From Candidatus Methanolliviera sp. GoM_oil (lineage in GTDB: Archaea > Halobacteriota > Methanoliparia > Methanoliparales > Methanoliparaceae), in NCBI GenBank assembly GCA_902158735.1, contig CABGHG010000011.1, forward strand, positions 1 through 22,485: 22,485 bases of DNA, read 5' to 3'. Of this stretch, positions 14,804-22,103 are shown in pieces. Each line of letters begins with the position of its first letter. Within the stretch, counting starts at the first letter, position 1. The position numbers and the translations under genes were made by a program. The notes under the pieces were generated by a model. It had not been told where the DNA came from. It saw nothing but the letters and a program-made list of their open reading frames with translations, and ran no database searches.

Positions 14804-16621
14804 ATGAGGGAGACCGAGCATATCGGAATGTGGAAGAGCGAAAGTACAGGAGTGGCACATGTGGAAGAGGCAGTAAAGCAGTTTTTACCCCCTTGTGAGG
14901 TTAAATGTCCTGTCAAAGAGGATATCCAACGGACAAATGTGCTTATCTCTTTACTTCCAGAGGACCCGAATTTGGTGAGGGGGGGAGTAATCCAGATCGG
15001 TGATTACCTCTATGAGAAGAACCCATTCTTCAACATCTGTGGTTACATCTGTGGGTTGTGTGAACTCGAGTGTAACTACAAAATCAAGGGGGGAGCGATC
15101 AGGAGAAGACTTCTCAAGAGGTTTTTATCCGATTTTGCTTACACCGATTATCTGAGCCAGAAGGAAGAATTTGACATCGTCAAAGATAAGGAAAACGTCG
15201 CCGTCGTGGGTGGAGGGCCTGGCGGATTGATGTGCGCTTATACTTTAAGCAAAAAGGGGTACAGGGTGACGATATTTGAAGCATCTAATCGATTGGGTGG
15301 AGCACTATGGTTGATACCTGATTATCGTCTACCTAAAGAAATTCTAAAAACTACCATCGATAATTTGGTAAGGATCACTGGGATAGATGTCAAATATGAA
15401 GCGAGGGTGGGCGAGGAGAGACTGACGTTTGAACGACTGAAAAAAGACGGTTACAAAGCGGTTTTTCTTGCGAAGGGAACACCATCTCCGAGGGTTCTAA
15501 CCTTTGATGGAGAGATGGTAGAAGGGCAGGACCTTTCAGGCGTAATATACGGACAAAACTTCCTCTATGAAGTAAGTCGCGGTGACATCGAACCAGATTA
15601 TCTCAAAGAGAGGAGAGTGATCGTCATCGGTGGTGGAAATGTGGCATTCGATGTGGCGAGGTCGGCGAGGAGGCTGGGGGGGGAGGTGACCATCGTCTGT
15701 TTGGAGGCTGAGGACAAAACCTCGAGGGATGGCATACCCGCCGATGATGAGGAGATAAGGGGAGCATGGGAGGAGGGGATAAGAATAATCTACTCACGAG
15801 GTGTGGGGGAGATTGTTGGCGAAGGCGGGAGGTTCGAGAAACTCAGTTGTCCAAGGTGTACAAGTGTCTTCGATGAAGAGGGCTTCAATCCCCAGTTCGA
15901 TTGCTCTGACTGCACAGACTTGGCGGGGGACGTGCTCATAATCACCGTTGGACAGATACCGGACAGAGCATTTCTCCAGAGAGAAGGGCTTTTGGATGAG
16001 AGAGGCAGGCTTGCTGTCGATCCATTCACATTGCAGAGTTTGACTAAGGACTGGGTTTTCATCGGCGGTGATGTGAGGAAGATCGGTTTTATGGTGGATG
16101 CGATGCATGAGGGGGCCTTCGCTGCGGAGTCGATAGAGCGGTACTTAAGAGGTTTGGATATGAGGGAGGGGAGAAAAAAAGATTATGAGGGATACGATGC
16201 TCCGATAAGGAAAACGTACAAACCCGAACCCGATGCAATTTGGATACCTCCTGAAAAAAGAATGCATTTTCAAGTATTTGAGAAAGGATTTACACTCAAA
16301 GAGGCGATAGAAGAGGCGAAAAGGTGTCTTCACTGTGGTCCATGCATATCCTGTAAGGCCTGCGTATCCATCGGTTTTGAAAAGTCGTTATATGCGGTTG
16401 AGGTGGATAAGGAGAAGTGCAGTGGTTGTGGGATTTGTACGTATGCCTGCAATTATGGGTCAGCCCAATTGATTGATCTCGAGGGAAAACGGATATCCAC
16501 AACAGACATGTTCAAATGCAAATCCTGTGGCATGTGCGTTGTAGCATGTCCGTCGAACGCAAGAAGAATGGTTGAGGATAGAACAGAAGAGAGAATCGAG
16601 GAAGTATATGCGGCTCTATAA
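14804..16621 (+). CDS. GltD/NfnL-like FAD- and NAD(P)-binding iron-sulfur oxidoreductase
   Basis: A 605-residue flavoprotein heading the hydrogenase operon. The N-terminal iron-sulfur domain has cysteines at 31, 35, 79, 83, 86 and 90 and the pattern NPFFNICGYIC, as in glutamate synthase small subunit (GltD) and NfnL. FAD binding is GGGPGG at 136-141; a second Rossmann site, GGGNVAFD (276-283), should bind NAD(P)H. An unusual four-cysteine patch (C349, C352, C367, C370) flanks VFDEEGFNPQF. The C-terminus carries CLHCGPCISCKAC (508-520) and two ferredoxin-type sets (C539/542/545/549 and C572/575/578/582). ATG 14804 is chosen over GTG 14798 because the latter lies in the ribosome site GAGGTG. 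It probably takes electrons from MvhD and passes them to NAD(P) and/or ferredoxin, where HdrA would act in methanogens. That role is inference. Confidence 0.9.
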   Translation: MRETEHIGMWKSESTGVAHVEEAVKQFLPPCEVKCPVKEDIQRTNVLISLLPEDPNLVRGGVIQIGDYLYEKNPFFNICGYICGLCELECNYKIKGGAIRRRLLKRFLSDFAYTDYLSQKEEFDIVKDKENVAVVGGGPGGLMCAYTLSKKGYRVTIFEASNRLGGALWLIPDYRLPKEILKTTIDNLVRITGIDVKYEARVGEERLTFERLKKDGYKAVFLAKGTPSPRVLTFDGEMVEGQDLSGVIYGQNFLYEVSRGDIEPDYLKERRVIVIGGGNVAFDVARSARRLGGEVTIVCLEAEDKTSRDGIPADDEEIRGAWEEGIRIIYSRGVGEIVGEGGRFEKLSCPRCTSVFDEEGFNPQFDCSDCTDLAGDVLIITVGQIPDRAFLQREGLLDERGRLAVDPFTLQSLTKDWVFIGGDVRKIGFMVDAMHEGAFAAESIERYLRGLDMREGRKKDYEGYDAPIRKTYKPEPDAIWIPPEKRMHFQVFEKGFTLKEAIEEAKRCLHCGPCISCKACVSIGFEKSLYAVEVDKEKCSGCGICTYACNYGSAQLIDLEGKRISTTDMFKCKSCGMCVVACPSNARRMVEDRTEERIEEVYAAL

Positions 16622-16639
16622 ATTTTAAGGAGGGGAAAA

Positions 16640-17035
16640 ATGAGTGACTATGAACCCAATTTGGTCTGTTTTTCCTGTAAATTTGGGTGGGGGTATCTAT
16701 CGGAGGAGGATACGTTATCCTCTCAGATAAAGAATTGGATACCGATCATTTGCAGCGGAAAGATCGATGCGACCTATGTAGTGGACGCGTTCAGGAGGGG
16801 AGCCGACGGTGTCCTCATCCTTGGCTGTCCAGAAGGGGATTGCCACTACGAGGACGGTAACTTCGAGATGAGGAAGAGGGTCTATCTTCTCCGAAAAGTG
16901 CTCGAGGCTTATGGAATAGAGGGAGAGAGGCTCAAGATAGAATTATCCGTTGATCCAGATGGAAGAAGGATCCCACAACTCGTGAGGAAGATGAGTGATG
17001 AGATCAAAGACTTGGGTCCGATCAAGAAGATCTGA
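16640..17035 (+). CDS. mvhD: MvhD/FlpD-type [2Fe-2S] electron-transfer subunit
   Basis: A 131-residue MvhD-family protein, the link that normally carries electrons from the MvhAG hydrogenase to HdrA. Five cysteines are visible, as in the family: C10 and C13 (CFSC), C38 (IICSG), C63 and C68 (GCPEGDCHY). The conserved core VDAFRRGADGVLILGCPEGDCHY and RVYLLRKVLEAYGIE confirms it. A strong ribosome site, AAGGAGGGG, precedes the ATG by about 6 nt, and the gap to the flavoprotein is 18 nt. With no Hdr genes in the window, the adjacent flavoprotein is the likely acceptor. Its TGA overlaps the ATG of a 29-codon ORF. Confidence 0.94.
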   Translation: MSDYEPNLVCFSCKFGWGYLSEEDTLSSQIKNWIPIICSGKIDATYVVDAFRRGADGVLILGCPEGDCHYEDGNFEMRKRVYLLRKVLEAYGIEGERLKIELSVDPDGRRIPQLVRKMSDEIKDLGPIKKI

Positions 17036-17124
17036 TGTGGAGGCAAAAAACGTTGAGGGTTATAAAGGAAGTATTTCAAGAAATACTTAAAGAAGTTGAG
17101 AACGGAGAGAGAAGGGGAAGGTAG
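17035..17124 (+). CDS. Micro-ORF (29 aa) coupled to mvhD
   Basis: The mvhD stop and this ATG share an A (TGATG), the usual sign of translational coupling. The predicted peptide starts MWRQKTLRVIKEVFQEILKE and ends NGERRGR: one amphipathic helix with a basic tail. It matches no family I know. The DNA also contains a 20-nt palindrome and a TATA-like TTATAAAG (17060-17067), so the stretch may be mainly regulatory and the frame accidental. If translated, it could be a small assembly or docking peptide. Confidence 0.35.
   Translation: MWRQKTLRVIKEVFQEILKEVENGERRGR
17069..17088. repeat. Perfect inverted repeat between mvhD and mvhG
   Basis: Arms AAGTATTTC and GAAATACTT around two bases. The hairpin lies in the only sizeable gap (124 nt) of the hydrogenase operon, ahead of the mvhG ribosome site AGGAGGG (about 17142-17148). 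It could be an RNA-processing or stability element setting different levels for the upstream and downstream genes. Arm length matches the mini-hairpins elsewhere, but the ATC/GAT core and 3-nt loop are absent. Confidence 0.5.
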
Positions 17125-17159
17125 AGAAAAAAACAATTGAAAGGAGGGAGAAAAGTAAG

Positions 17160-18149
17160 ATGACGAATAAACCAAAAGTTGCTATCTGCTGGCTCGGGTC
17201 TTGTGGTGGTTGTGATGAGGCGGTGGTTGATCTCAATGAGGCGATCTTGCAAGTGGCGGATGCCGTCGAGATAATTTTATGGCCGATTGCGATGGATTTC
17301 AAATACCACAACATCGAAGCGATGGGAGATAATGAGATCACATTGAGCATAATCAATGGACACGTCAGAAATTCTGAGCAGGAAGAGATGGCAAAATTAC
17401 TTAGAAAGAAATCTCAGATCGTCTTGGCACTTGGATCCTGTGCCTGCTTCGGTGGAACACCGGGGTTGGCGAATTTTAGAACGAAGGAGGATATCTTCAA
17501 CTGGGTTTATCGAGATGCCCCAACGGTCATCAATCCGAAAGGAAATTATCCTCAGCCAGAAGTTCAAGTCGGTGGAAGAGAGTTGACGCTTCCCGAATTT
17601 TATGAGGATGTTCATACATTGGATCAGGTGATCGATGTCGATTACTACCTTCCCGGTTGTCCTCCACCTCCGGAGCTGATATTGAACGCAATAAATGCGG
17701 TCCTTGAGGAGAAACTCCCGCCGAAGGGCTCAACACTCACACCGCATAAGCCTCTCTGTGACACCTGCCCGAGAAATGAGACGAAACCTGATAGACTCGC
17801 GCTAAAGGAGATCAAGAGGATCCATGAGGTCGATGCCGATCCAAATACCTGTTTCCTCGCGCAGGGCATACTTTGTCTGGGACCCGCAACCCGCACGGGT
17901 TGCGGGGAAGCCTGTATAAATATAAATATTCCTTGCAGAGGATGCTTTGGCCCCGTTGAAGGGGTAGTCGATGGTGGAACAAAGTTTATATCCTCTCTAG
18001 CATCGATACTCGACGCGGAGGATGAGGAAGAGGTAAAAAGGGTTGTCGATACGATAGATGATCTTGCAGGGTATTTATATCGTTTTTCATTACCCGCTTC
18101 CCTTTTAAGGAGGAGAAGAGTTGGGGAGGAAACGAATTTAAAAATTTAA
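17160..18149 (+). CDS. mvhG: F420-non-reducing [NiFe] hydrogenase small subunit MvhG
   Basis: A 329-residue small subunit that relays electrons from the NiFe site through iron-sulfur clusters. The proximal cluster ligands are visible: C15 and C18 (GSCGGC), C94 or C96 (LGSCACFGG) and C167 (PGCPPPP). A further eight cysteines at 200, 203, 231, 239, 248, 252, 259 and 262 supply the medial and distal clusters, as in Mvh/Frh-type small subunits. There is no twin-arginine signal peptide, so the enzyme is cytoplasmic. The C-terminal tail (LLRRRRVGEETNLKI) is basic. It is preceded by a good ribosome site and followed by mvhA after 11 nt. A GC-rich hairpin lies inside the coding sequence at 17883-17906. 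Confidence 0.95.
   Translation: MTNKPKVAICWLGSCGGCDEAVVDLNEAILQVADAVEIILWPIAMDFKYHNIEAMGDNEITLSIINGHVRNSEQEEMAKLLRKKSQIVLALGSCACFGGTPGLANFRTKEDIFNWVYRDAPTVINPKGNYPQPEVQVGGRELTLPEFYEDVHTLDQVIDVDYYLPGCPPPPELILNAINAVLEEKLPPKGSTLTPHKPLCDTCPRNETKPDRLALKEIKRIHEVDADPNTCFLAQGILCLGPATRTGCGEACININIPCRGCFGPVEGVVDGGTKFISSLASILDAEDEEEVKRVVDTIDDLAGYLYRFSLPASLLRRRRVGEETNLKI
17883..17906. repeat. GC-rich 10-bp hairpin inside mvhG
   Basis: Arms CCCGCAACCC and GGGTTGCGGG with loop GCAC, within codons for P-A-T-R-T-G-C-G. It is unusually stable for this AT-rich genome. It may be only a by-product of coding for a cysteine region, or it may slow ribosomes or affect message processing. Confidence 0.5.
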
Positions 18150-18160
18150 GGTGGTATAAG

Positions 18161-19624
18161 ATGGCTAAAAAGATAACGATAAATCCAATCACGAGGCTTG
18201 AGGGGCACGGAAAGATCGAGATCTTCCTCAATGACGAGGGAGATGTGGAGGATGCATACTGGCAGGTAGTCGAGTTGAGGGGGTTTGAGAGGTTCTGCAT
18301 CGGAAGACCGGCGGAGGAGATGCCGAGGATAACACCGAATATATGTGGTGTATGCCCCTCCCCTCACAACATGGCATCCACGAAAGCACTCGATGACCTG
18401 TACGGCGTTGAGCCGACGCCGGCCGCAAAACTGATAAGACAACTCCATTACGATGCATTTATGGTTGAGGATCACTACATCCACTTCTTCTTCCTCTCCG
18501 CACCCGACTTCGTGGTCGGACCGGATGCGGATCCCGCCGATAGGAACATCCTTGGTGTAATCAAAAAAGTTGGGTTGGAGATCGGGGGGAAGGTGATTGA
18601 GGTGAGGAAGAGATGTAGGGAGATAATCAAGCTCATCGCCAGCAAACCCGCACACCCCGAAGGAGGATTGCCCGGAGGGGTCCCGAGGGGGATCACCGAG
18701 GATGAGAGAGAATGGATAAAAGAGACCGCCGATTACACCGTTGAATTTGCCCAGTTCGCATTGAAATTATTCAAAGATCTCGTCCTCGGCAACAAGAAGT
18801 ATCTCGATCTCGTACTCAGTGATGCCTACAACTTGAAGACCTACTATATGGGACTCGTCGATGAGGATAAAAAATTAAATTTCTATGAAGGTAAGCTCAG
18901 AGTGGTCGATCCCGATGGAGAGGAGTACGCCCTATTTGACCCAAAGGAGTATGTGGATTACATCGGGGAATGGGTTGAACCATGGACATACGTCAAGCTC
19001 ACCCACCTGCGAAAGATCGGGTGGAGCGGTCTAGTTGAGGGTGAAGGCACTTCGCTTTACCGCGTCGGACCCCTTGCAAGGCTGAATGTGGCTGAAGGTA
19101 TGGCGACTCCGCTTGCACAAAAAGAGTATGAGGAGATGTATGCAACGCTCGGTGGTAAGCCGGCTCACCATACATTGGCATTCCACTGGGCGAGGTTGAT
19201 CGAAGCACTCCAGGCCGCAGAAGATATGCAGCGAATTGCAAACGATCCCATCTTAACCAGTAAAGACATCCGCAACATGGATCTAAAATTGAAGAATGTA
19301 GGGATCGGTTGTGTTGAGGCGGCTCGTGGAACGCTGATCCACCACTATGAGACCGATGATAGAGGGATACTCACAATGGTTAACTTGATCGTTGCGACCC
19401 AGCATAATGCGGCCCCCATCTGTATGTCGGTGAAGAAGGCCGCTACGGGGTTTGTCAAGGGCCCAGAGGTGAAAGAAGGATTACTCAATATGGTGGAGAT
19501 GGCGTTCAGAGCATATGATCCCTGTCTTGCGTGTGCAACCCATTCTCTGCAGGGAGAGATGCCATTGATGGTGAAGATAAGGGATAAAGAGGGCAATATC
19601 ATACGAACACTCAAAAGACCGTGA
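18161..19624 (+). CDS. mvhA: F420-non-reducing [NiFe] hydrogenase large subunit MvhA
   Basis: The 487-residue catalytic subunit that splits or forms H2. It has RLEGHGK with E14, the first nickel-binding motif NICGVC (C62, C65) and the second, DPCLACATH (C455, C458, H461). A 26-residue tail after H461 should be cut off by the maturation protease, whose gene overlaps by 4 nt. At the position of the usual arginine of RxCGxC there is an asparagine (TPNICGVC); I recall similar sequences in some group 3c-like enzymes but cannot check. It is full length with no frameshift, unlike the alpha fragment at 12799-13695. With MvhG and MvhD it forms the cytoplasmic hydrogenase core. The start ATG follows AAGGTGG. 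Confidence 0.95.
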   Translation: MAKKITINPITRLEGHGKIEIFLNDEGDVEDAYWQVVELRGFERFCIGRPAEEMPRITPNICGVCPSPHNMASTKALDDLYGVEPTPAAKLIRQLHYDAFMVEDHYIHFFFLSAPDFVVGPDADPADRNILGVIKKVGLEIGGKVIEVRKRCREIIKLIASKPAHPEGGLPGGVPRGITEDEREWIKETADYTVEFAQFALKLFKDLVLGNKKYLDLVLSDAYNLKTYYMGLVDEDKKLNFYEGKLRVVDPDGEEYALFDPKEYVDYIGEWVEPWTYVKLTHLRKIGWSGLVEGEGTSLYRVGPLARLNVAEGMATPLAQKEYEEMYATLGGKPAHHTLAFHWARLIEALQAAEDMQRIANDPILTSKDIRNMDLKLKNVGIGCVEAARGTLIHHYETDDRGILTMVNLIVATQHNAAPICMSVKKAATGFVKGPEVKEGLLNMVEMAFRAYDPCLACATHSLQGEMPLMVKIRDKEGNIIRTLKRP

Positions 19625-20070
19625 GGGTATTGATCCTTGGAATGGGTAATCCCATCCTATCGGATGATGGGGTGGGATTACTTATCGCCAAAGAGGTTGG
19701 GAGGAGGATAGAAGGAGTCGAAGTGGTGACGACCACGTCGGTGGGGCTTAACCTGCTCGATCTGGTTGTGGGATACGACAAAATATTTTTGATAGATGCC
19801 CTCACAACCGGAGAAAAGATAATTGGAGAGTTGGTGAAGTTGAAGGGTGGAAAAACAACATCACATTTGTTCTCCTCCCACGGGATAAATTTCTTTGAAC
19901 TCTTGCAGATTGGAAAAGAGTTTGGTTATAGAATGCCGGAAGTGGGGGAGATATACGGTATAGAGATAGGGGGTGAAGTCTCCTTTGGCGAGGAGCTCTC
20001 CCTTGAACTGAGAGAGAAGATCCCATATATAATAGAAAGCATTGTCGATGATATAACATCCACCTTCTGA
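19621..20070 (+). CDS. Hydrogenase maturation protease (HycI/HupD family)
   Basis: A 149-residue nickel-dependent endopeptidase that trims the large-subunit C-terminus once the metal site is filled. Conserved residues are in place: GMGNPILSDDGVG (7-19) with D15/D16, D59 in FLIDA, and H87 in SSHG. The GTG start overlaps the mvhA stop as GTGA, so it is translationally coupled to its substrate. It is the intact paralogue of the frameshifted protease at 14157-14607. It ends 32 nt before the convergent hypB gene. Confidence 0.95.
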   Translation: MRVLILGMGNPILSDDGVGLLIAKEVGRRIEGVEVVTTTSVGLNLLDLVVGYDKIFLIDALTTGEKIIGELVKLKGGKTTSHLFSSHGINFFELLQIGKEFGYRMPEVGEIYGIEIGGEVSFGEELSLELREKIPYIIESIVDDITSTF

Positions 20071-20102
20071 ATTTGAATACCAACAAGATCGTCTTTGGCG
20101 GC

Positions 20103-20858
20103 TTATTTTAGTTGTAATTTAAATTCTGGACTTTTTAAAACTATTTCTCTCATTTCCACAGCAAAACAACTCTCCAACAGCTTGTTCACATCTCCTATTG
20201 AATCCTCAATTTTCATATCAAAACCTATCTCACCCAGAATGGGCACAGCAACTTTTTTTAACTCGTCTTTTACCAATGAGGATTCCCGGATTTTCATATT
20301 CTCGATAACACCAATAATTGGAAATTTCAACTCTGTAAGCAATTTTATTACTTTTTTCACCGTTTCCAATGCCACTTTTGAGGGAGTTGTCACTATCAAA
20401 AATTCTACTCTTTTCATCCATCTTATTACATCCATCATCGCATCACCAATGCCTGGTGGCATATCAACAATAAGAAAATCCAGTGACCCCCATCTTGTGA
20501 TCGCGAGCAATTCCAGCATGGCATTCGAGATATCAATACCCCTGAATGGAGCGGGACCATCACCGGTGAAATAAACGATACTCATAAATTCTATGCCATG
20601 GACCACAGGCGGAACGATTCCTTTCTCTTCCTTCGGATACACACTCTCTATCCCCAATATCACGTGTGCGGACGGCGCAGATAGATCCAAATCTAACAAC
20701 CCAACATGGTAACCCAACCTCGACAAAGTCAATGCAAGAACGGTTGCGATTAAACTCTTACCAACCCCTCCTTTTCCACCTGACACCCCAATTAATCTCT
20801 TTATGCTATATAATCTCTTGTCAATGATGTTTAATCTTGGATCTATTACCATCCCCAT
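20103..20858 (-). CDS. hypB: MinD/Mrp-type ATPase acting as archaeal HypB
   Basis: A 251-residue P-loop ATPase with the deviant Walker A GGKGGVGKS (27-35; K29 and K34), the D-L-D-L-S-A-P-S region after it, and LIVDMPPGIGD (Walker B, about 129-139). This is the Mrp/MinD family, not the GTPase family of bacterial HypB. In Thermococcus kodakarensis a Mrp/MinD-type ATPase works as HypB with HypA in nickel delivery, and the gene here directly follows hypA by 3 nt, so I infer the same role. A general iron-sulfur carrier (Mrp/Nbp35) is the alternative; no CxxC pair is present to support that. Starts at 20858 or 20852 are both possible. Confidence 0.85.
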   Translation of the reverse strand: MGMVIDPRLNIIDKRLYSIKRLIGVSGGKGGVGKSLIATVLALTLSRLGYHVGLLDLDLSAPSAHVILGIESVYPKEEKGIVPPVVHGIEFMSIVYFTGDGPAPFRGIDISNAMLELLAITRWGSLDFLIVDMPPGIGDAMMDVIRWMKRVEFLIVTTPSKVALETVKKVIKLLTELKFPIIGVIENMKIRESSLVKDELKKVAVPILGEIGFDMKIEDSIGDVNKLLESCFAVEMREIVLKSPEFKLQLK

Positions 20859-20861
20859 CCC

Positions 20862-21299
20862 TTATCTACCTTTTGTCTCTTTTCCTGTGCCAATGCCTTT
20901 TATCGAGTCTATTAGAACTCCTCGTCCCTGGACTACTTCAAAATCCGGACTTTTACAAAGTGGACATCTGACATAGACGTGAGCAACCTCAGGGGCAAAG
21001 TGTATGGCTTCTAACTTATCCTCATCGATATCAAACAGATCATCAAAGGTCCATTCGTTTTTGCAGACCCTACATCTAAAAATAGCTTTTTCTGTTCTTA
21101 TTTCTATCTTCATAGTCCTCAGTAAACTTGTACCTTGATCTTTAGCAATTTCGTCTAACGCAAATTTGAATATCTCGGTGTCCACTTGCTGTAATTCGCC
21201 AATCTTTACTTTAATTTTTGTAATCTCTTCTAATCCTTCTCCTTTTGATGCTTCAATTACGGTAGAAATTACTGCCTCCGCCAGTGACCATTCATGCAT
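20862..21299 (-). CDS. hypA: Hydrogenase nickel-insertion protein HypA
   Basis: HypA delivers nickel to the large-subunit precursor. The ATG at 21299 is chosen over 21305 because it places the essential nickel ligand at His2 (MHEWSLA) and gives GGAG a 9-nt spacing. The zinc site is CRVCKNEW (first CxxC) and CPLCKS (second). Between them lies a long insertion (FDDLFDIDEDKLEAIHFAPEVAHVY, about 25 residues; longer motif positions roughly 83-107), as in Thermococcales HypA, not the short bacterial loop. That form is the one known to partner with the MinD-type HypB encoded next. The gene is 145 codons and looks complete. Confidence 0.94.
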   Translation of the reverse strand: MHEWSLAEAVISTVIEASKGEGLEEITKIKVKIGELQQVDTEIFKFALDEIAKDQGTSLLRTMKIEIRTEKAIFRCRVCKNEWTFDDLFDIDEDKLEAIHFAPEVAHVYVRCPLCKSPDFEVVQGRGVLIDSIKGIGTGKETKGR

Positions 21300-21330
21300 A
21301 CCCATTCACTCCTTTAAATCGCTCAACTTT

Positions 21331-21340
21331 AGCGATATAC
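21331..21340 (-). promoter_or_regulatory. TATA box of hypA-hypB
   Basis: GTATATCGCT on the minus strand, centred about 37 nt before the hypA ATG. It predicts a leader of roughly 10-15 nt holding GGAG. Confidence 0.4.
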
Positions 21341-21351
21341 CATAATCTTCC

Positions 21352-21474
21352 ATGGTCATTAAATTTGTGATCATTGCCACTATAAAGAGGATACCCCTGG
21401 AGCGAGAATCTTTGAATGCACGTGCCGATCTGGAAGATGTGTGCAGCGAAAAATTATTAAGAGGTGTTAAATAA
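21352..21474 (+). CDS. Short unrecognised ORF (40 aa)
   Basis: An ATG frame in the hypA/DUF2124 gap, starting MVIKFVIIATIKRIP and ending CSEKLLRGVK. It has an in-frame stop just upstream and no ribosome site, and overlaps the probable hypA promoter. It may be chance, or the eroded end of an older gene. I do not recognise it. Confidence 0.2.
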   Translation: MVIKFVIIATIKRIPLERESLNARADLEDVCSEKLLRGVK

Positions 21475-21518
21475 GTGATACGAATGAGATCCCATAATAG
21501 AGGGAGAGAGAAAGATGA

Positions 21519-21616
21519 TTGCAAATCAAAGATTTGCAAATAGGCACAAATCTTTGATTTGTGCTATGCCAAAAATCCAAAGGATTTTTGAGCACTTAAA
21601 AATCGGAGATTTTTAA
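21519..21616. repeat. Array of four 21-nt mini-hairpins ending at the DUF2124 start codon
   Basis: Four perfect palindromes, each with 9-nt arms and a 3-nt loop: 21519-21539 (TTGCAAATC, loop AAA), 21544-21564 (GCACAAATC, loop TTT), 21570-21590 (CAAAAATCC, loop AAA) and 21596-21616 (TTAAAAATC, loop GGA). The third is flanked by TGC and, after one bulged A, GCA, exactly as the 9189-9210 hairpin in the hypE/hypD gap. The last one ends on the base before the ATG at 21617. The array therefore fills the expected leader and leaves no conventional ribosome site. Confidence 0.85.
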
Positions 21617-22093
21617 ATGAACTATAAAGGAATAAATGGTCTATTGACAGCGTTTGTTGAGTCCGTAAAGAATTTAGATAGGGAAGCAAAGGTCACATTT
21701 GCCGGATCGGTCGGTGTATGCACGCCGTTCGTAGAACTCCTCGCGTATTCGGTTAGGAATAAAGGTTTTGAGATGGCATTTATCCCAGACGCCATCGTCG
21801 AAGATACGAGGAAGATGAAGTTGATCGAAGGGGTAGGCTATCAGGTGATCGATGAAGAAGCCGATCCGAGGGATAGTGACACCGTTGTGATATTGGGTGG
21901 ATTAGCGATGCCCTTCGCCAAAAAAACGGCGGAAGATATCCTAAAAATGATCGATGAAGCATCAAATAAGAAGACGAAGATCATCGGAGTGGGATTCATG
22001 GGAATATTCGAGAAACAAAAGTGGATGGATAAAATCGATTTTGACGTGGTGATAGATGGAACGATCGACCCTGTTAGGGTCCTTCGATCATGA
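21617..22093 (+). CDS. DUF2124 family protein
   Basis: A 158-residue archaeal protein of unknown function. It matches my memory of DUF2124: GSVGVCTPFVELLAYSVRNKGFEMAFIPDA (about 30-59; key residues C35 and the FIPD turn), VVILGGLAMP in the middle, IIGVGFMGIFEKQKWMDKIDFD and DGTIDPVRV near the end. It looks like a Rossmann-like alpha/beta fold with one conserved cysteine. The family is largely confined to methanogens and relatives, which supports the proposed origin. The message leader is filled by four mini-hairpins directly against the ATG. It converges with the FAD synthase gene, with 10 nt between them. No function is proposed. Confidence 0.85.
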   Translation: MNYKGINGLLTAFVESVKNLDREAKVTFAGSVGVCTPFVELLAYSVRNKGFEMAFIPDAIVEDTRKMKLIEGVGYQVIDEEADPRDSDTVVILGGLAMPFAKKTAEDILKMIDEASNKKTKIIGVGFMGIFEKQKWMDKIDFDVVIDGTIDPVRVLRS

Positions 22094-22103
22094 TCGTTTC
22101 TTC

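Noticed and set aside
18146..18655. 169-codon minus-strand frame over mvhA
   Set aside because: Antisense shadow of the hydrogenase large subunit, histidine- and leucine-rich by codon mirroring.
20103..20858. Chromosome-partitioning MinD/ParA
   Set aside because: The family fold is shared, but 3-nt spacing after hypA and the known MinD-type HypB system make nickel delivery the better reading; no membrane-targeting helix is evident at the C-terminus.
21306..21539. 77-codon minus-strand frame ending against hypA
   Set aside because: It begins inside the hairpin array, overlaps the hypA promoter and has no family-like sequence.
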